DNA of 22,042 nucleotides from a bacterium (GCA_037147175.1 JBAWVS010000046.1:1-22042), one strand, 5' to 3'; counted from the stretch's first letter, positions 1-7,298 are shown. Program-made: numbers and translations. The notes: generated by a model not told the origin, from the letters alone.

Positions 1-33
1 AGAATTAAGTTAAAAAAACTTTATCCTAATAAA

Positions 34-267
34 TTAAATTAACAATGCACTAGTTTTTAATTCCGAATTTGAAAATATGCTGCCACTTTTATTTTTGTGC
101 AGCATTGAATCATTATCTAATTTGATAATAGAACTAAGCAAATTCAATTTCGGTGTTTCCGTATTTTCTGCAAAAAATGAAACATTTGTCTGATTTGAAA
201 TAATTTTTATTCTTTCCTGTATTTTTAAGCCCTTTGTCTCAACAAATGAAACTTGACCATTACTCAT
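34..267 (-). CDS. Small hypothetical protein (77 aa)
   Basis: No family is recognised. The frame is open from an ATG at 303, but the ATG at 267 is preferred because GGGAGAGGGT lies directly upstream with normal spacing, while the 303 ATG has no comparable ribosome binding site. The product starts MSNGQVSFVETKG, is hydrophilic with many Ser, Asn and Lys, and has no membrane segment, signal peptide or cysteine. It is divergent from ispH. A TATAAT on the minus strand at 330-335 could be its -10 box. The strong Shine-Dalgarno and lack of a competing frame support a real gene, but its role is unknown. Confidence 0.6.
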   Translation of the reverse strand: MSNGQVSFVETKGLKIQERIKIISNQTNVSFFAENTETPKLNLLSSIIKLDNDSMLHKNKSGSIFSNSELKTSALLI

Positions 268-366
268 AATACCCTCTCCCGTTTGTGAAAAAATTAAATA
301 CATTCCCTATTTATATAAAAACAAAATTCATTATAAAATTGCTATTTTTTTAGAATTTATTAAAGC

Positions 367-394
367 TTGAATTTAATCTATTACATGATATAAA
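367..394 (+). promoter_or_regulatory. Putative ispH-rpsA promoter (extended -10)
   Basis: TTGAAT at 367-372 and TATAAA at 389-394 are separated by 16 bp, and the -10 is preceded by TG one base upstream (TGATATAAA), an extended -10. Transcription would start near 401, giving a leader of about 65 nt before the presumed ispH start. Seen by eye only. Confidence 0.45.
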
Positions 395-465
395 ACTATT
401 ACTAAGGCGAAACGGTTGTTTTTAACCTATTGCTTTAAATCTCTCGGATTGGAAGTGAACTTAAA

Positions 466-1395
466 CTGATTTCTACAAAAACGAATTCGCAAAGCAGTAT
501 TCCTGCTTCGCAATTAAAAGATATAAAACAGGCTCAGCATGCAGGCTTTTGTTATGGCGTTCAAAGAGCGGTAGATTTATCAATAAAAATAAAAAAAGAT
601 AATCTCGATGTTCCGGTATATATTCTAGGACAGTTAATCCATAATGATCAGGTAATTGAAGAGCTTAACAGTCTCGGTATTCAAACCATAGAAGAAATAC
701 CCGAGAAAATTGACGGAATTTGTATTATAAGAACTCATGGCGTTACACCCCAGATGATTCAGGCTATTGAGTCGAAAGGTTGCAAAATTGTTGATGCGAC
801 ATGCCCTGACGTAAAAAGGGTTCAGGATAAGGCAAAAGATCTCGCAAAAGACGGTTACAGAGTTATTATAATAGGCAAGGCTGATCACCCTGAAGTTGTG
901 GCGATTAAAGCTCACTCTGATTTATGCTCTAATGAACCGGCCATAATTATTTCTTCAAAACAAGAAGCAGAAAATTTTTTACCGGAAATCAAAAAAACCG
1001 GAAAAATAGGCGTTGTTATCCAGACAACACAGCTTATAGAAAATTTTAAAGAGATTCTGCCAGTTATCGTAGAATATTCTAAAGAATTAAAAGTTTATAA
1101 CACAATATGTTTAGCAACTTTTAAGCGGCAGCAATCTGCAAAAATCCTTGCAAAAGAGGTTGAACTTATGGTGGTAGTCGGCAGCAAATCCAGCGCCAAT
1201 ACCACTCACCTTGCAGAAATTATTAAACCTATTAATAAAACCATCCTTATAGAAACAAGCGCGGAGCTTGAAAATTATAAAAGTGCTATTGATAAAGCAC
1301 AAAAAATTGGGGTTACGGCAGGAGCTTCCACCCCGGAATATGTAATAAATGAAGTAATTAAGAGAATAGGAGAATCAAATCAGTGTCAAAAGTAG
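466..1395 (+). CDS. ispH: 4-hydroxy-3-methylbut-2-enyl diphosphate reductase (IspH/LytB), non-canonical start
   Basis: IspH catalyses the last step of the MEP isoprenoid pathway, reducing HMBPP to IPP and DMAPP with a [4Fe-4S] cluster. All three cluster cysteines are visible: GFCYGV (codon at 550), DATCPD (802) and NTICLAT (1108). Their spacing of 84 and 102 residues is essentially that of E. coli IspH (12, 96, 197). Substrate-pocket motifs RTHG, DHPEV and SSANT are also present. The frame is open from the TAA at 436-438, yet it contains no ATG, GTG or TTG until the ATG at 754, which would delete about 95 residues including the first cysteine. The chosen start, CTG 466, lies about 10 nt after GGAAG; ATT 469 or ATT 499 are alternatives, as is a sequencing indel. 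With CTG the product is 309 aa, the normal length. It overlaps the S1 gene by 13 bp, so the two are probably translationally coupled. Identity is certain; the start is not. Confidence 0.9.
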   Translation: MISTKTNSQSSIPASQLKDIKQAQHAGFCYGVQRAVDLSIKIKKDNLDVPVYILGQLIHNDQVIEELNSLGIQTIEEIPEKIDGICIIRTHGVTPQMIQAIESKGCKIVDATCPDVKRVQDKAKDLAKDGYRVIIIGKADHPEVVAIKAHSDLCSNEPAIIISSKQEAENFLPEIKKTGKIGVVIQTTQLIENFKEILPVIVEYSKELKVYNTICLATFKRQQSAKILAKEVELMVVVGSKSSANTTHLAEIIKPINKTILIETSAELENYKSAIDKAQKIGVTAGASTPEYVINEVIKRIGESNQCQK

Positions 1396-2480
1396 TTGAA
1401 GAAGTAAACCAAGAAGCATTAGTCAGTGAATTCGAAAGATTATTAAACCAATCCTTTGATTATAATTTCAAAGTAGCTGATGTTGTTAAAGGCACAGTTA
1501 TAAAAGTTGATAAATCAGCAATTTTTGTTGATATAGGAAGCAAAACAGAAGCTTTTCTTCCTCTAAAAGAACTTTCAAACGTTCCTTTTGCAAATATTGA
1601 AGAGATTGTTTCGGTTGGTGATAAAAAAGAATTTTATATCGTAAAAGAAGAAAATGAAGAAGGTCAGATAACAGTTTCTTTAAGAAGAGTTCATTATGCT
1701 AAAAATTGGGAAAAACTTAATGAGCTTCGTCAAAATGAAGAAACTATCAGTGCAAAAGTTATTTCACTTGTTAAAGGCGGTGTAATTGTTGAAGTTCAGG
1801 AATTAAGAGGCTTTATTCCTGCCAGCCAGCTAAGAACGGGTACTCCTCATGAAAGTCTTGTTAATCAGGAATTACAGGTTAAAATTCTTGAATCTGATGC
1901 TAAGAAAAATAAACTTATCCTCAGCGAAAGACTTGCTCTTGCTGAAGAAAGAAAGAAAATAGCAGGAAACATCATTGCAAATCTTGATGTTGATCAGATT
2001 GTAGAAGGTGAAGTAGTAAGAATAGCTGATTTCGGTGCGTTCATTGATATTATGGGCATAGACGGGCTTCTTCCTATTTCAGAAATTTCCTGGCAGAGAA
2101 TTAAACATCCTTCAGATATTCTTTCTTTCGGTCAAAAAATTCAGGTTAAAATTCTTAACATTGATAACGATTTAAACAGAATAAGTTTAAGTCTTAAGAG
2201 AATGGAAGAAAATCCATGGGTTTCTGTTGAAGGAGAATTTCAGGAAGGTCAGGTTATCAAAGGTACCGTCAACAAAATAACAACTTTCGGCGCTTTTGTT
2301 AATATTTATCCCGGAGTTGAAGCGCTTCTTCCTGTTGCTGAAATGTCTGATTCCCATATCAATCCTTTCGAAGTACTTTCTGTAGGTGATGAACTTGATG
2401 TATTAATCAAAAGATTCTCTCCTCAGGAAAGAAGAATTGGTTTAAGTTTAAAAGACGTCAAAAGAGCTCAACAAAATTAA
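1383..2480 (+). CDS. rpsA: Ribosomal protein S1-like, four S1 domains
   Basis: A 365-residue RNA-binding protein with four S1 (OB-fold) domains at about residues 32-102, 118-185, 204-273 and 287-358. Domains 3 and 4 are most typical (FGAFIDI...GLLPISEIS and FGAFVNI...ALLPVAEMS, each ending near ISLSLKR or IGLSLKD). Four domains fits the shorter S1 proteins of Firmicutes and related lineages rather than six-domain E. coli S1. The start is a GTG at 1383 with AGGAG ten bases upstream, lying inside the 3' end of ispH. Coupling of IspH to S1 is familiar from other bacteria, including IspH-S1 fusions in Clostridia; here they are separate but overlapping genes. Likely role: mRNA binding and translation initiation on the 30S subunit. 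A strong terminator follows. Confidence 0.93.
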   Translation: MSKVVEEVNQEALVSEFERLLNQSFDYNFKVADVVKGTVIKVDKSAIFVDIGSKTEAFLPLKELSNVPFANIEEIVSVGDKKEFYIVKEENEEGQITVSLRRVHYAKNWEKLNELRQNEETISAKVISLVKGGVIVEVQELRGFIPASQLRTGTPHESLVNQELQVKILESDAKKNKLILSERLALAEERKKIAGNIIANLDVDQIVEGEVVRIADFGAFIDIMGIDGLLPISEISWQRIKHPSDILSFGQKIQVKILNIDNDLNRISLSLKRMEENPWVSVEGEFQEGQVIKGTVNKITTFGAFVNIYPGVEALLPVAEMSDSHINPFEVLSVGDELDVLIKRFSPQERRIGLSLKDVKRAQQN

Positions 2481-2495
2481 TTTGCAAAGCTAAAG

Positions 2496-2533
2496 AAAAA
2501 GATGGAAGGTTTTAAAACCTTCCATCTTTTTTT
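2496..2533 (+). terminator. Rho-independent terminator after rpsA, possibly bidirectional
   Basis: A perfect 18-bp inverted repeat (2496-2513 with 2514-2531, centred on GGTTTTAAAACC) follows the S1 stop by about 15 nt and ends in a run of seven T. The A-rich left flank becomes a T tract on the minus strand, so it could also stop transcripts from the convergent gene ending at 2711. Confidence 0.9.
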
Positions 2534-2594
2534 AAGACCACTTTATACTAAACTTAAATTGCTGGTTAACTCGAATAACTAAATTGTGAAAATC

Positions 2595-2674
2595 GTCATT
2601 GCGAGCATATCAAAGCAATCTATTTTATTTTTATAGATTGCTTTGATATGCTCTTCGGGCTTCCACGCAATGAC
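2595..2674. repeat. Intergenic palindromic repeat, copy 1
   Basis: A long hairpin element: outer arms GTCATTGCG (2595-2603) and CGCAATGAC (2666-2674), then perfect 20-bp inner arms (2604-2623 and 2633-2652) around a 9-nt loop, with 13 unpaired bases (2653-2665) on the right side. A diverged second copy lies at 18389-18480 and shares the 15-mer ATTTTTATAGATTGC. It sits between convergent genes. Similar GTCATTGCGAGC-type dispersed repeats occur in other bacterial genomes (recalled, not searched). It behaves like a non-coding dispersed or MITE-like element. Confidence 0.8.
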
Positions 2675-2710
2675 AGATTCAATTCAAGTTAATTGTCAAA
2701 AGACTGTTTT

Positions 2711-5413
2711 TTAGGCTTTTGATTGCTGTTTTTTTACTATTTGCCCCTTTGCTTCCTGCAATCTGGCAACAGCCATTAGATTTAATTGATTATCTTTTTC
2801 GATAAATTCGCCTTTTGTTCTCGCTGTATCTGTCAAGACTTCTATTTTAGCTTCCAGAAGTTTTAATTTACTTCTTCTGTCCTCTTTATCAAGCCATGAG
2901 TCAAGTTCTGTTTTGAAGACCTCTGCAGACAGGGTATTTCCACCTTTGCCGAGTTTACTGAAACATTTATCTCCATATTCATTGATAAAGTCTTTATGGA
3001 AATCAACAATCATTTCAGCAACTTTTGAAGACGTTTTTATCATCAAGGAAACATCCTGTTTGTTTTCTTTAAGCATCATTTTGGGGTCTGTGATAAAACC
3101 TGTAGAAGGACCTAAGCCGTAATGGTTTATTCCTATCTTCGCAGTTTTAATAGCTCCTTCTAAATCAACAGAAGGTCCGTAAGTACTTCTACCATTAAAC
3201 ATCATTCTTTCGGTGTAAATTGATCCGTAAGAAACGGCCATTTGTGCAATCAATGCATCAAAGGTTCTGGCTCCTCCTTCTCCCTTACCGAAGAAGACAG
3301 CTCCTAAGAACCCTGATGAACGCTGGTCAAATGTTATAAAGTCTACTTCATCAGGTTTTAACCATTTTTCTGTCGGCATATTAAATAATGTTTGCCCAAC
3401 GATTGCATGTCCTAGTTCATGTTTGATTGTTCCTTTATTATCCCAATCAGGGAGTTCTGTTTTTATTTGATGACCTGCAATTAGTTCAAGCAATGACTCA
3501 AGAACATCATTAATAGTTAAGTTTTTATTATCATGTCTTTTGTTTGCAATTGCGTTTGCCTTGTCAATGATCGTTTTTAACTCTGCTCCGCTTGCTCCGT
3601 TAGTAACTTTTGCCGTTTCTTTAATGATTTTTTCTTTACTTTCTTTATTTTCAAATTTCAAATCTTTTGTAAGCAAAGTTATTGTAGAAATCCTTGCATT
3701 CAAGCTTTGAGCATTGTCAGGGGTTTGAATTTTTGTGTTAAACAAACCGGTTTTGTTAAACGCCTCCTGCATGAATTCAGGATTATTACTTGAAGCTAAA
3801 ACAACAACATTTATATCACTGTTTTTATTATCAATTTTCTTTATTTCTTCAAAAACTTCTTTGCGGTAAACATCTAAGCCGCTTTTTCCCATGGGATCAG
3901 GAGATAAAACATCAAAATCATCAATATATAAGAAGGCTGTTTTATTATCACTATCTCTTGCCGCTGATTTTACGGCATCAAAAATTTCTTTTGGCGGAAC
4001 TTTCTTTGCCAAAAGCTTTAAAGTAGATACTTCCATAAGCGGGGAATTTGTTTCTCCCGCAATAGCTTTTGCAAGAAGAGTTTTTCCTGAGCCTGTGTCT
4101 CCTGATATCAAAACACTGCTTGGCGGCGCATCCTGTGATTTTTTTGATTTTTTGGAACTTATTTTATTAGTTATAGATTCTTTTATAAGACTTTCCAGCG
4201 GGGCTATGCCGCCAACGTCTTTTAATTTTGTTTTTGTATCAAGAATAAGGTTAAAAGGATTTGAATCATCAGGCTCTTCTAACAATTCAGGATATGCCGT
4301 AACAGCTTTATCTAAATTTTTAGGAGTAATGACAGAATAAGTCGAATTTTTGTTTAAACGTTTTTTCAAAAGCGCAGCAGGAATTGCATCTAAAAGAAAC
4401 TCCAGAGCTTTGCCGGGATTAGCGCCATCAATCTTTTTTGTCGCGTCCACAGCCTTATCTATTGTTTTATCAGAAATATCTACATTGTCAGGCAGAAAAG
4501 GATAAATTAAAATATCTTTATTTGCTTTCAAAAAACTTTTAGTTTCCGGAGCGCCTATAGAAGGCAGTTGAATTATTCTTGCCGAAGTATCCTCTTCCAG
4601 TATTTTTTCTATTTCTTTGGAAAATATTTGTTTTTTGCCTGAGTCAGAAGATTCTATGTCAAGAAGATCGGCTAATGGATTTTCAGAAGATTTCTCAGTC
4701 TGTAACGGTGCAAAAGATACAGTTTTTATTTTAGGCGAATTAAACATAAGAGATATTTTAGTCGGATCAGAAAGAATTAATATGACGTTTTTGCCTTCTT
4801 CAGTTTTTTTAATCCACAAATTTTGAGCTTTTTGAATATCAGGATCAGGTTTTTGTCTTTCTTCTTCCATAATACTGTTAAAATCTGCCGCTTCACCTTT
4901 TTGAGCCATTTTTTCATTAATTCGCTTACTAAAATTTTCACCAAAATTTGCTGATGCAAGTTCGGTATCAATAAAATAAACTGCTGTATTTTCTTTTGTC
5001 ATTCCCAAATTTTTAAATTTGCCCTGAGCGAGCATGCTCGCAAAACTATTTGTTGCTACATCCGGCATGGCACCTTCTTCAAATGCCAGCATTGTATTAT
5101 CGCCGCTAAAACAATTTTGGGCTATTAATTCAGCGGTTTTTTCATATGGTTTTAATTTTAATGCAATTGAAAGGTCTTTCTCGGAAAGCATGTCTGTTAA
5201 AAAAGGCGGAAGTTCTTCTTTTTTGTTAGCTGCATCTTTTTTAGTTGCCCCGAAAGAAAGATAATTTGCTTTTAAATTTTCGCTACTCGGAGAAATTAAT
5301 TTTATGTTGGTAGGGTTTTCAGAGACTTCTGTAAGATTATTTTTTTCTTGTTTATTCTTAATATTATAATCCTGTTTTGCCGGTAGATTCAGGACATTTG
5401 ACAATTTGATCAT
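2711..5413 (-). CDS. FtsH-like AAA / M41-type zinc metalloprotease, soluble, with degenerate AAA module
   Basis: A 900-residue protein in three parts. Residues 1-390 match nothing I recognise and contain no membrane helix. Residues 398-650 are an AAA module entered at DVGG, with Walker A GDTGSGKT (438-445), Walker B FLYIDD (494-499), sensor-1-like SSNN (541-544) and the second-region motif GASGAEL (606-612). Residues 660-770 resemble the FtsH M41 peptidase: HELGH (665-669) with catalytic Glu666, and a third zinc ligand candidate Asp750 in SVDLEGA. The C-terminus is charged and coiled-coil-like. Oddities: the Walker B Glu is Asp, the FtsH RPGRFDR arginine-finger stretch reads KTGLFNT (554-560), no FVG pore-loop motif is visible, and the two N-terminal FtsH transmembrane helices are absent. 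FtsH is normally about 600-650 aa. The ATG has GAGG about 10 nt upstream. It is probably a cytosolic protease or scaffold; the substrate is unknown. Confidence 0.85.
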   Translation of the reverse strand: MIKLSNVLNLPAKQDYNIKNKQEKNNLTEVSENPTNIKLISPSSENLKANYLSFGATKKDAANKKEELPPFLTDMLSEKDLSIALKLKPYEKTAELIAQNCFSGDNTMLAFEEGAMPDVATNSFASMLAQGKFKNLGMTKENTAVYFIDTELASANFGENFSKRINEKMAQKGEAADFNSIMEEERQKPDPDIQKAQNLWIKKTEEGKNVILILSDPTKISLMFNSPKIKTVSFAPLQTEKSSENPLADLLDIESSDSGKKQIFSKEIEKILEEDTSARIIQLPSIGAPETKSFLKANKDILIYPFLPDNVDISDKTIDKAVDATKKIDGANPGKALEFLLDAIPAALLKKRLNKNSTYSVITPKNLDKAVTAYPELLEEPDDSNPFNLILDTKTKLKDVGGIAPLESLIKESITNKISSKKSKKSQDAPPSSVLISGDTGSGKTLLAKAIAGETNSPLMEVSTLKLLAKKVPPKEIFDAVKSAARDSDNKTAFLYIDDFDVLSPDPMGKSGLDVYRKEVFEEIKKIDNKNSDINVVVLASSNNPEFMQEAFNKTGLFNTKIQTPDNAQSLNARISTITLLTKDLKFENKESKEKIIKETAKVTNGASGAELKTIIDKANAIANKRHDNKNLTINDVLESLLELIAGHQIKTELPDWDNKGTIKHELGHAIVGQTLFNMPTEKWLKPDEVDFITFDQRSSGFLGAVFFGKGEGGARTFDALIAQMAVSYGSIYTERMMFNGRSTYGPSVDLEGAIKTAKIGINHYGLGPSTGFITDPKMMLKENKQDVSLMIKTSSKVAEMIVDFHKDFINEYGDKCFSKLGKGGNTLSAEVFKTELDSWLDKEDRRSKLKLLEAKIEVLTDTARTKGEFIEKDNQLNLMAVARLQEAKGQIVKKQQSKA

Positions 5414-5580
5414 TTAAATTAAACCTCATGCACACACTATTAACTTTCTCAGAAGCTGTCTTGTTAAAATCAAAACCGCCTTGTCAAACAAGCCGTTTGT
5501 GATTTTGACCGCAGTCCCTAAACGAGCCTTTAAAACTTATATATTTAAATTTATATATTTTTAACAAGATAGGCTCTCAC
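5414..5580 (-). promoter_or_regulatory. Structured 5' leader of the FtsH-like gene with competing stems
   Basis: Three inverted repeats lie upstream of the start. Stem A pairs 5524-5529 (GAGCCT) with 5571-5576 (AGGCTC) and continues with 5530-5535 against 5559-5564. Stem B pairs 5459-5469 (TCTTGTTAAAA) with 5559-5569 (TTTTAACAAGA), 11 bp perfect. A and B share 5559-5564, so they exclude each other. Stem C is an imperfect hairpin, 5467-5484 with 5488-5505 (15 of 18 positions), loop CAA. Such competing pairings are typical of RNA switches, but no known riboswitch class is recognised. Confidence 0.5.
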
Positions 5581-5585
5581 TTATC

Positions 5586-5602
5586 TACATAAAACACCTG
5601 AA
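5586..5602 (-). promoter_or_regulatory. 17-bp element shared with the caspase-like gene, copy 1
   Basis: On the minus strand this reads TTCAGGTGTTTTATGTA. The same sequence with one change (TTCAGGTGTTTTATCTA) lies at 21682-21698 upstream of another minus-strand gene. It sits just upstream of the structured leader, about 175 nt before the start codon, in a promoter-like position. It does not look like a normal -35/-10 pair, so it could be an operator or an alternative sigma-factor site. Confidence 0.5.
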
Positions 5603-5612
5603 AAAAAAAAGT

Positions 5613-5649
5613 GACAGTAAATTAAAAAAAAATTTAAAAATTTACTGTC
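5613..5649. promoter_or_regulatory. 11-bp inverted repeat upstream of the first response regulator
   Basis: GACAGTAAATT at 5613-5623 is exactly inverted at 5639-5649, with an A/T-only 15-nt spacer. It ends 19 bp before the TATAAT at 5669-5674 and so occupies the -35 region of the plus-strand gene. No recognisable -35 hexamer is present, which fits a regulated promoter with a dimer-binding site. A weak terminator (tail CTTTT) is the alternative, but no plus-strand gene lies upstream. Confidence 0.4.
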
Positions 5650-5668
5650 CTTTTAAAAAAGATTTTTA

Positions 5669-5674
5669 TATAAT
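5669..5674 (+). promoter_or_regulatory. -10 box of the first response-regulator gene
   Basis: Perfect TATAAT; transcription would begin about 25 nt before the GTG start at 5708. No consensus -35 is seen at 16-18 bp upstream. Confidence 0.5.
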
Positions 5675-5707
5675 GAATAAAATATATAAAAGGCAAAGGT
5701 AGATTTT

Positions 5708-6379
5708 GTGATTAAAATCGATAAAATAAATGTTCTTATTGTAGAAGACCACGCTTTAACAAGGTTTGGTCTCAAAACAGCGCTTGAAGCACATGATAGT
5801 TTTGGCGAAGTTTATGAAGCTGAAAACGGGGAAAGATGCATTGAGGCTGTAATAGAGTTTAAGCCTGATCTTGTTATAATGGATCTTGGTTTGCCGGGAA
5901 TTAACGGCATAGAGGCAACAAGGCAAATAAAAAGTTTTGACGATAAGATAAAAGTTTTAGTATTGACTTCTCACAAAAATGAAGACGAAGTTTGGGAGGT
6001 GCTTTCTGCAGGGGCAAATGCTTATTGCATGAAAGATATTGAGCCTGATAAATTAATCCATGTTATCGAAGATATTAATGAAGGAGCTGCATGGTTTGAT
6101 CCAGCTGTCGCACATACAATACTAAAAACCATTGTAAAAAATAAAATATCAAAATCATTTGAAGAATTTGATGAAAACAAAGAAAAAGTTCAGCTTACAG
6201 ATAGAGAGCTTGATGTTTTAAGACTTATTGTAGACGGATACAGTAATCAGGAAATTTCTGAAAAACTTGGCGTAAGTATTCATACTGCAAAAGCGCATGT
6301 TTGTAATATTTTACAAAAATTATCAGTCGATGACAGAACACAGGCTGCGATAAAAGCTTTAAAAGACGGTATTGTTTAA
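5708..6379 (+). CDS. NarL/LuxR-family response regulator
   Basis: A 223-residue two-component response regulator, probably a cytoplasmic DNA-binding transcription factor. The receiver domain spans about residues 7-125 with acidic pocket Glu13/Asp14, phospho-acceptor Asp59 (VIMDLGLPG), Thr87 and Lys109. The LuxR-type helix-turn-helix (about 158-220) begins LTDRELDVLRLI and contains SNQEISEKLGVSIHTAKAHV. The length is typical of NarL proteins. The GTG start has AAAGG nine bases upstream. No histidine kinase is nearby, so it is an orphan regulator in this window. A second LuxR-type regulator follows about 160 bp downstream with its own promoter. Targets are unknown. Confidence 0.93.
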   Translation: MIKIDKINVLIVEDHALTRFGLKTALEAHDSFGEVYEAENGERCIEAVIEFKPDLVIMDLGLPGINGIEATRQIKSFDDKIKVLVLTSHKNEDEVWEVLSAGANAYCMKDIEPDKLIHVIEDINEGAAWFDPAVAHTILKTIVKNKISKSFEEFDENKEKVQLTDRELDVLRLIVDGYSNQEISEKLGVSIHTAKAHVCNILQKLSVDDRTQAAIKALKDGIV

Positions 6380-6447
6380 AAATAAATACTTTTTTGCAAT
6401 AAATTTTCAGATAATTAGCGGATTGCACTTTTATTATCAAAAAATAT

Positions 6448-6456
6448 TGTTATAAT
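6448..6456 (+). promoter_or_regulatory. Extended -10 promoter of the second response regulator
   Basis: TG-T-TATAAT is a perfect extended -10. Transcription would start near 6463, about 80 nt before the ATG. TTGCAC at 6423-6428 lies 22 bp away, too far for a normal -35. Confidence 0.5.
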
Positions 6457-6541
6457 GAAATTATTGTATTCTCTATGCCTGACTTAAAATTTTTTAGGTT
6501 TATTGAAACAGGTAATTAAAAAAATATGGAATTAAAATCAA

Positions 6542-7243
6542 ATGTCCTCTATTGCTAAAATACTTCTTGTTGATGACAATCCGAAATATTTAAAAGATGT
6601 CCTTCCTACTTATGGTTATGACATAAAAGTTGCAACAGACGGTATTCAGGCATTAAAAATTCTCGGGAATCATGAAAATCAAAAACAAAAAGGAAATGAT
6701 AAAACAAAACAGCGGCGCGATGGCGGCGATTCGGAAGACTTTGATCATATTCCTTTTGATTTAATACTTCTTGATGTAATGATGCCGAATATGGATGGAT
6801 GGGCAACTTTAAAAGCCATAAGAGAAGATAATAACAAAAAATCAATTCCTATAATAATGCTGACAGCCCTTGATAAAGAGCAGCAGCAAATATCAGGTTT
6901 AAAATTCGGTGCAGATGATTATATAGTTAAACCTTTTACACTTCCAAATCTTCTTGCCCGAATTGAAGCACTCCTGAGAAGATCAAAATGGAAACAAGAA
7001 AATTGTCAAACTACTCCTTCCAGTTTATCCTTTGCTTCAGATGAGCCTATAGATACTCTTACAGCAAGAGAAACAGAGGTTTTATCACTTGTGGCACAGG
7101 GATCAAACAATCAGGAAATCGCCGAAAAGCTTTTTGTAAGAGAAGTTACCGTGAAAACGCATTTGAACAATATTTTTAAAAAATTAAATGTATCTAACCG
7201 AACGCAGGCAGTTCTTTTAGCCATGCAGTTAAAAATTATATAG
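6542..7243 (+). CDS. Response regulator, OmpR-like receiver with LuxR-type DNA-binding domain
   Basis: 233 residues. The receiver domain has Asp11/Asp12, phospho-acceptor Asp78 (LILLDVMMPNMDG), Thr108 and Lys130 in DDYIVKPF, an OmpR/CheY-style signature. The output domain (about 172-230) is LuxR-type: LTARETEVLSLV...NNQEIAEKLFVREVTVKTHLN. The combination resembles cyanobacterial orphan regulators of the Ycf29/NblR kind by architecture only. Unusual is a hydrophilic, Lys/Gln/Asp-rich insert at about residues 43-70, between helix 2 and strand 3, just before the phosphorylation site. The Shine-Dalgarno is weak (GGA about 12 nt upstream). The pentapeptide-repeat gene follows after 55 bp and may be cotranscribed. 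No partner kinase is visible. Confidence 0.92.
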   Translation: MSSIAKILLVDDNPKYLKDVLPTYGYDIKVATDGIQALKILGNHENQKQKGNDKTKQRRDGGDSEDFDHIPFDLILLDVMMPNMDGWATLKAIREDNNKKSIPIIMLTALDKEQQQISGLKFGADDYIVKPFTLPNLLARIEALLRRSKWKQENCQTTPSSLSFASDEPIDTLTARETEVLSLVAQGSNNQEIAEKLFVREVTVKTHLNNIFKKLNVSNRTQAVLLAMQLKII

Positions 7244-7298
7244 ATTTAACTTATTATTAATTCTTAAAGTTGTAATCATTTCAAACGAGGAACTTTTT

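Noticed and set aside
449-469. Programmed -1 frameshift at CTTAAAC before ispH
   Set aside because: The heptamer is a poor slippery site (mismatches in both shifted codons) and the upstream frame lacks a ribosome binding site. Kept only as an alternative explanation of the start problem.
754-1395. ispH starting at ATG 754 (213 aa)
   Set aside because: It would omit the first Fe-S cysteine and about 95 clearly homologous residues encoded upstream in the same frame.
3891-4340. 149-codon plus-strand open frame
   Set aside because: It lies antisense inside the FtsH-like gene, which has convincing motifs throughout; no ribosome binding site or family match.
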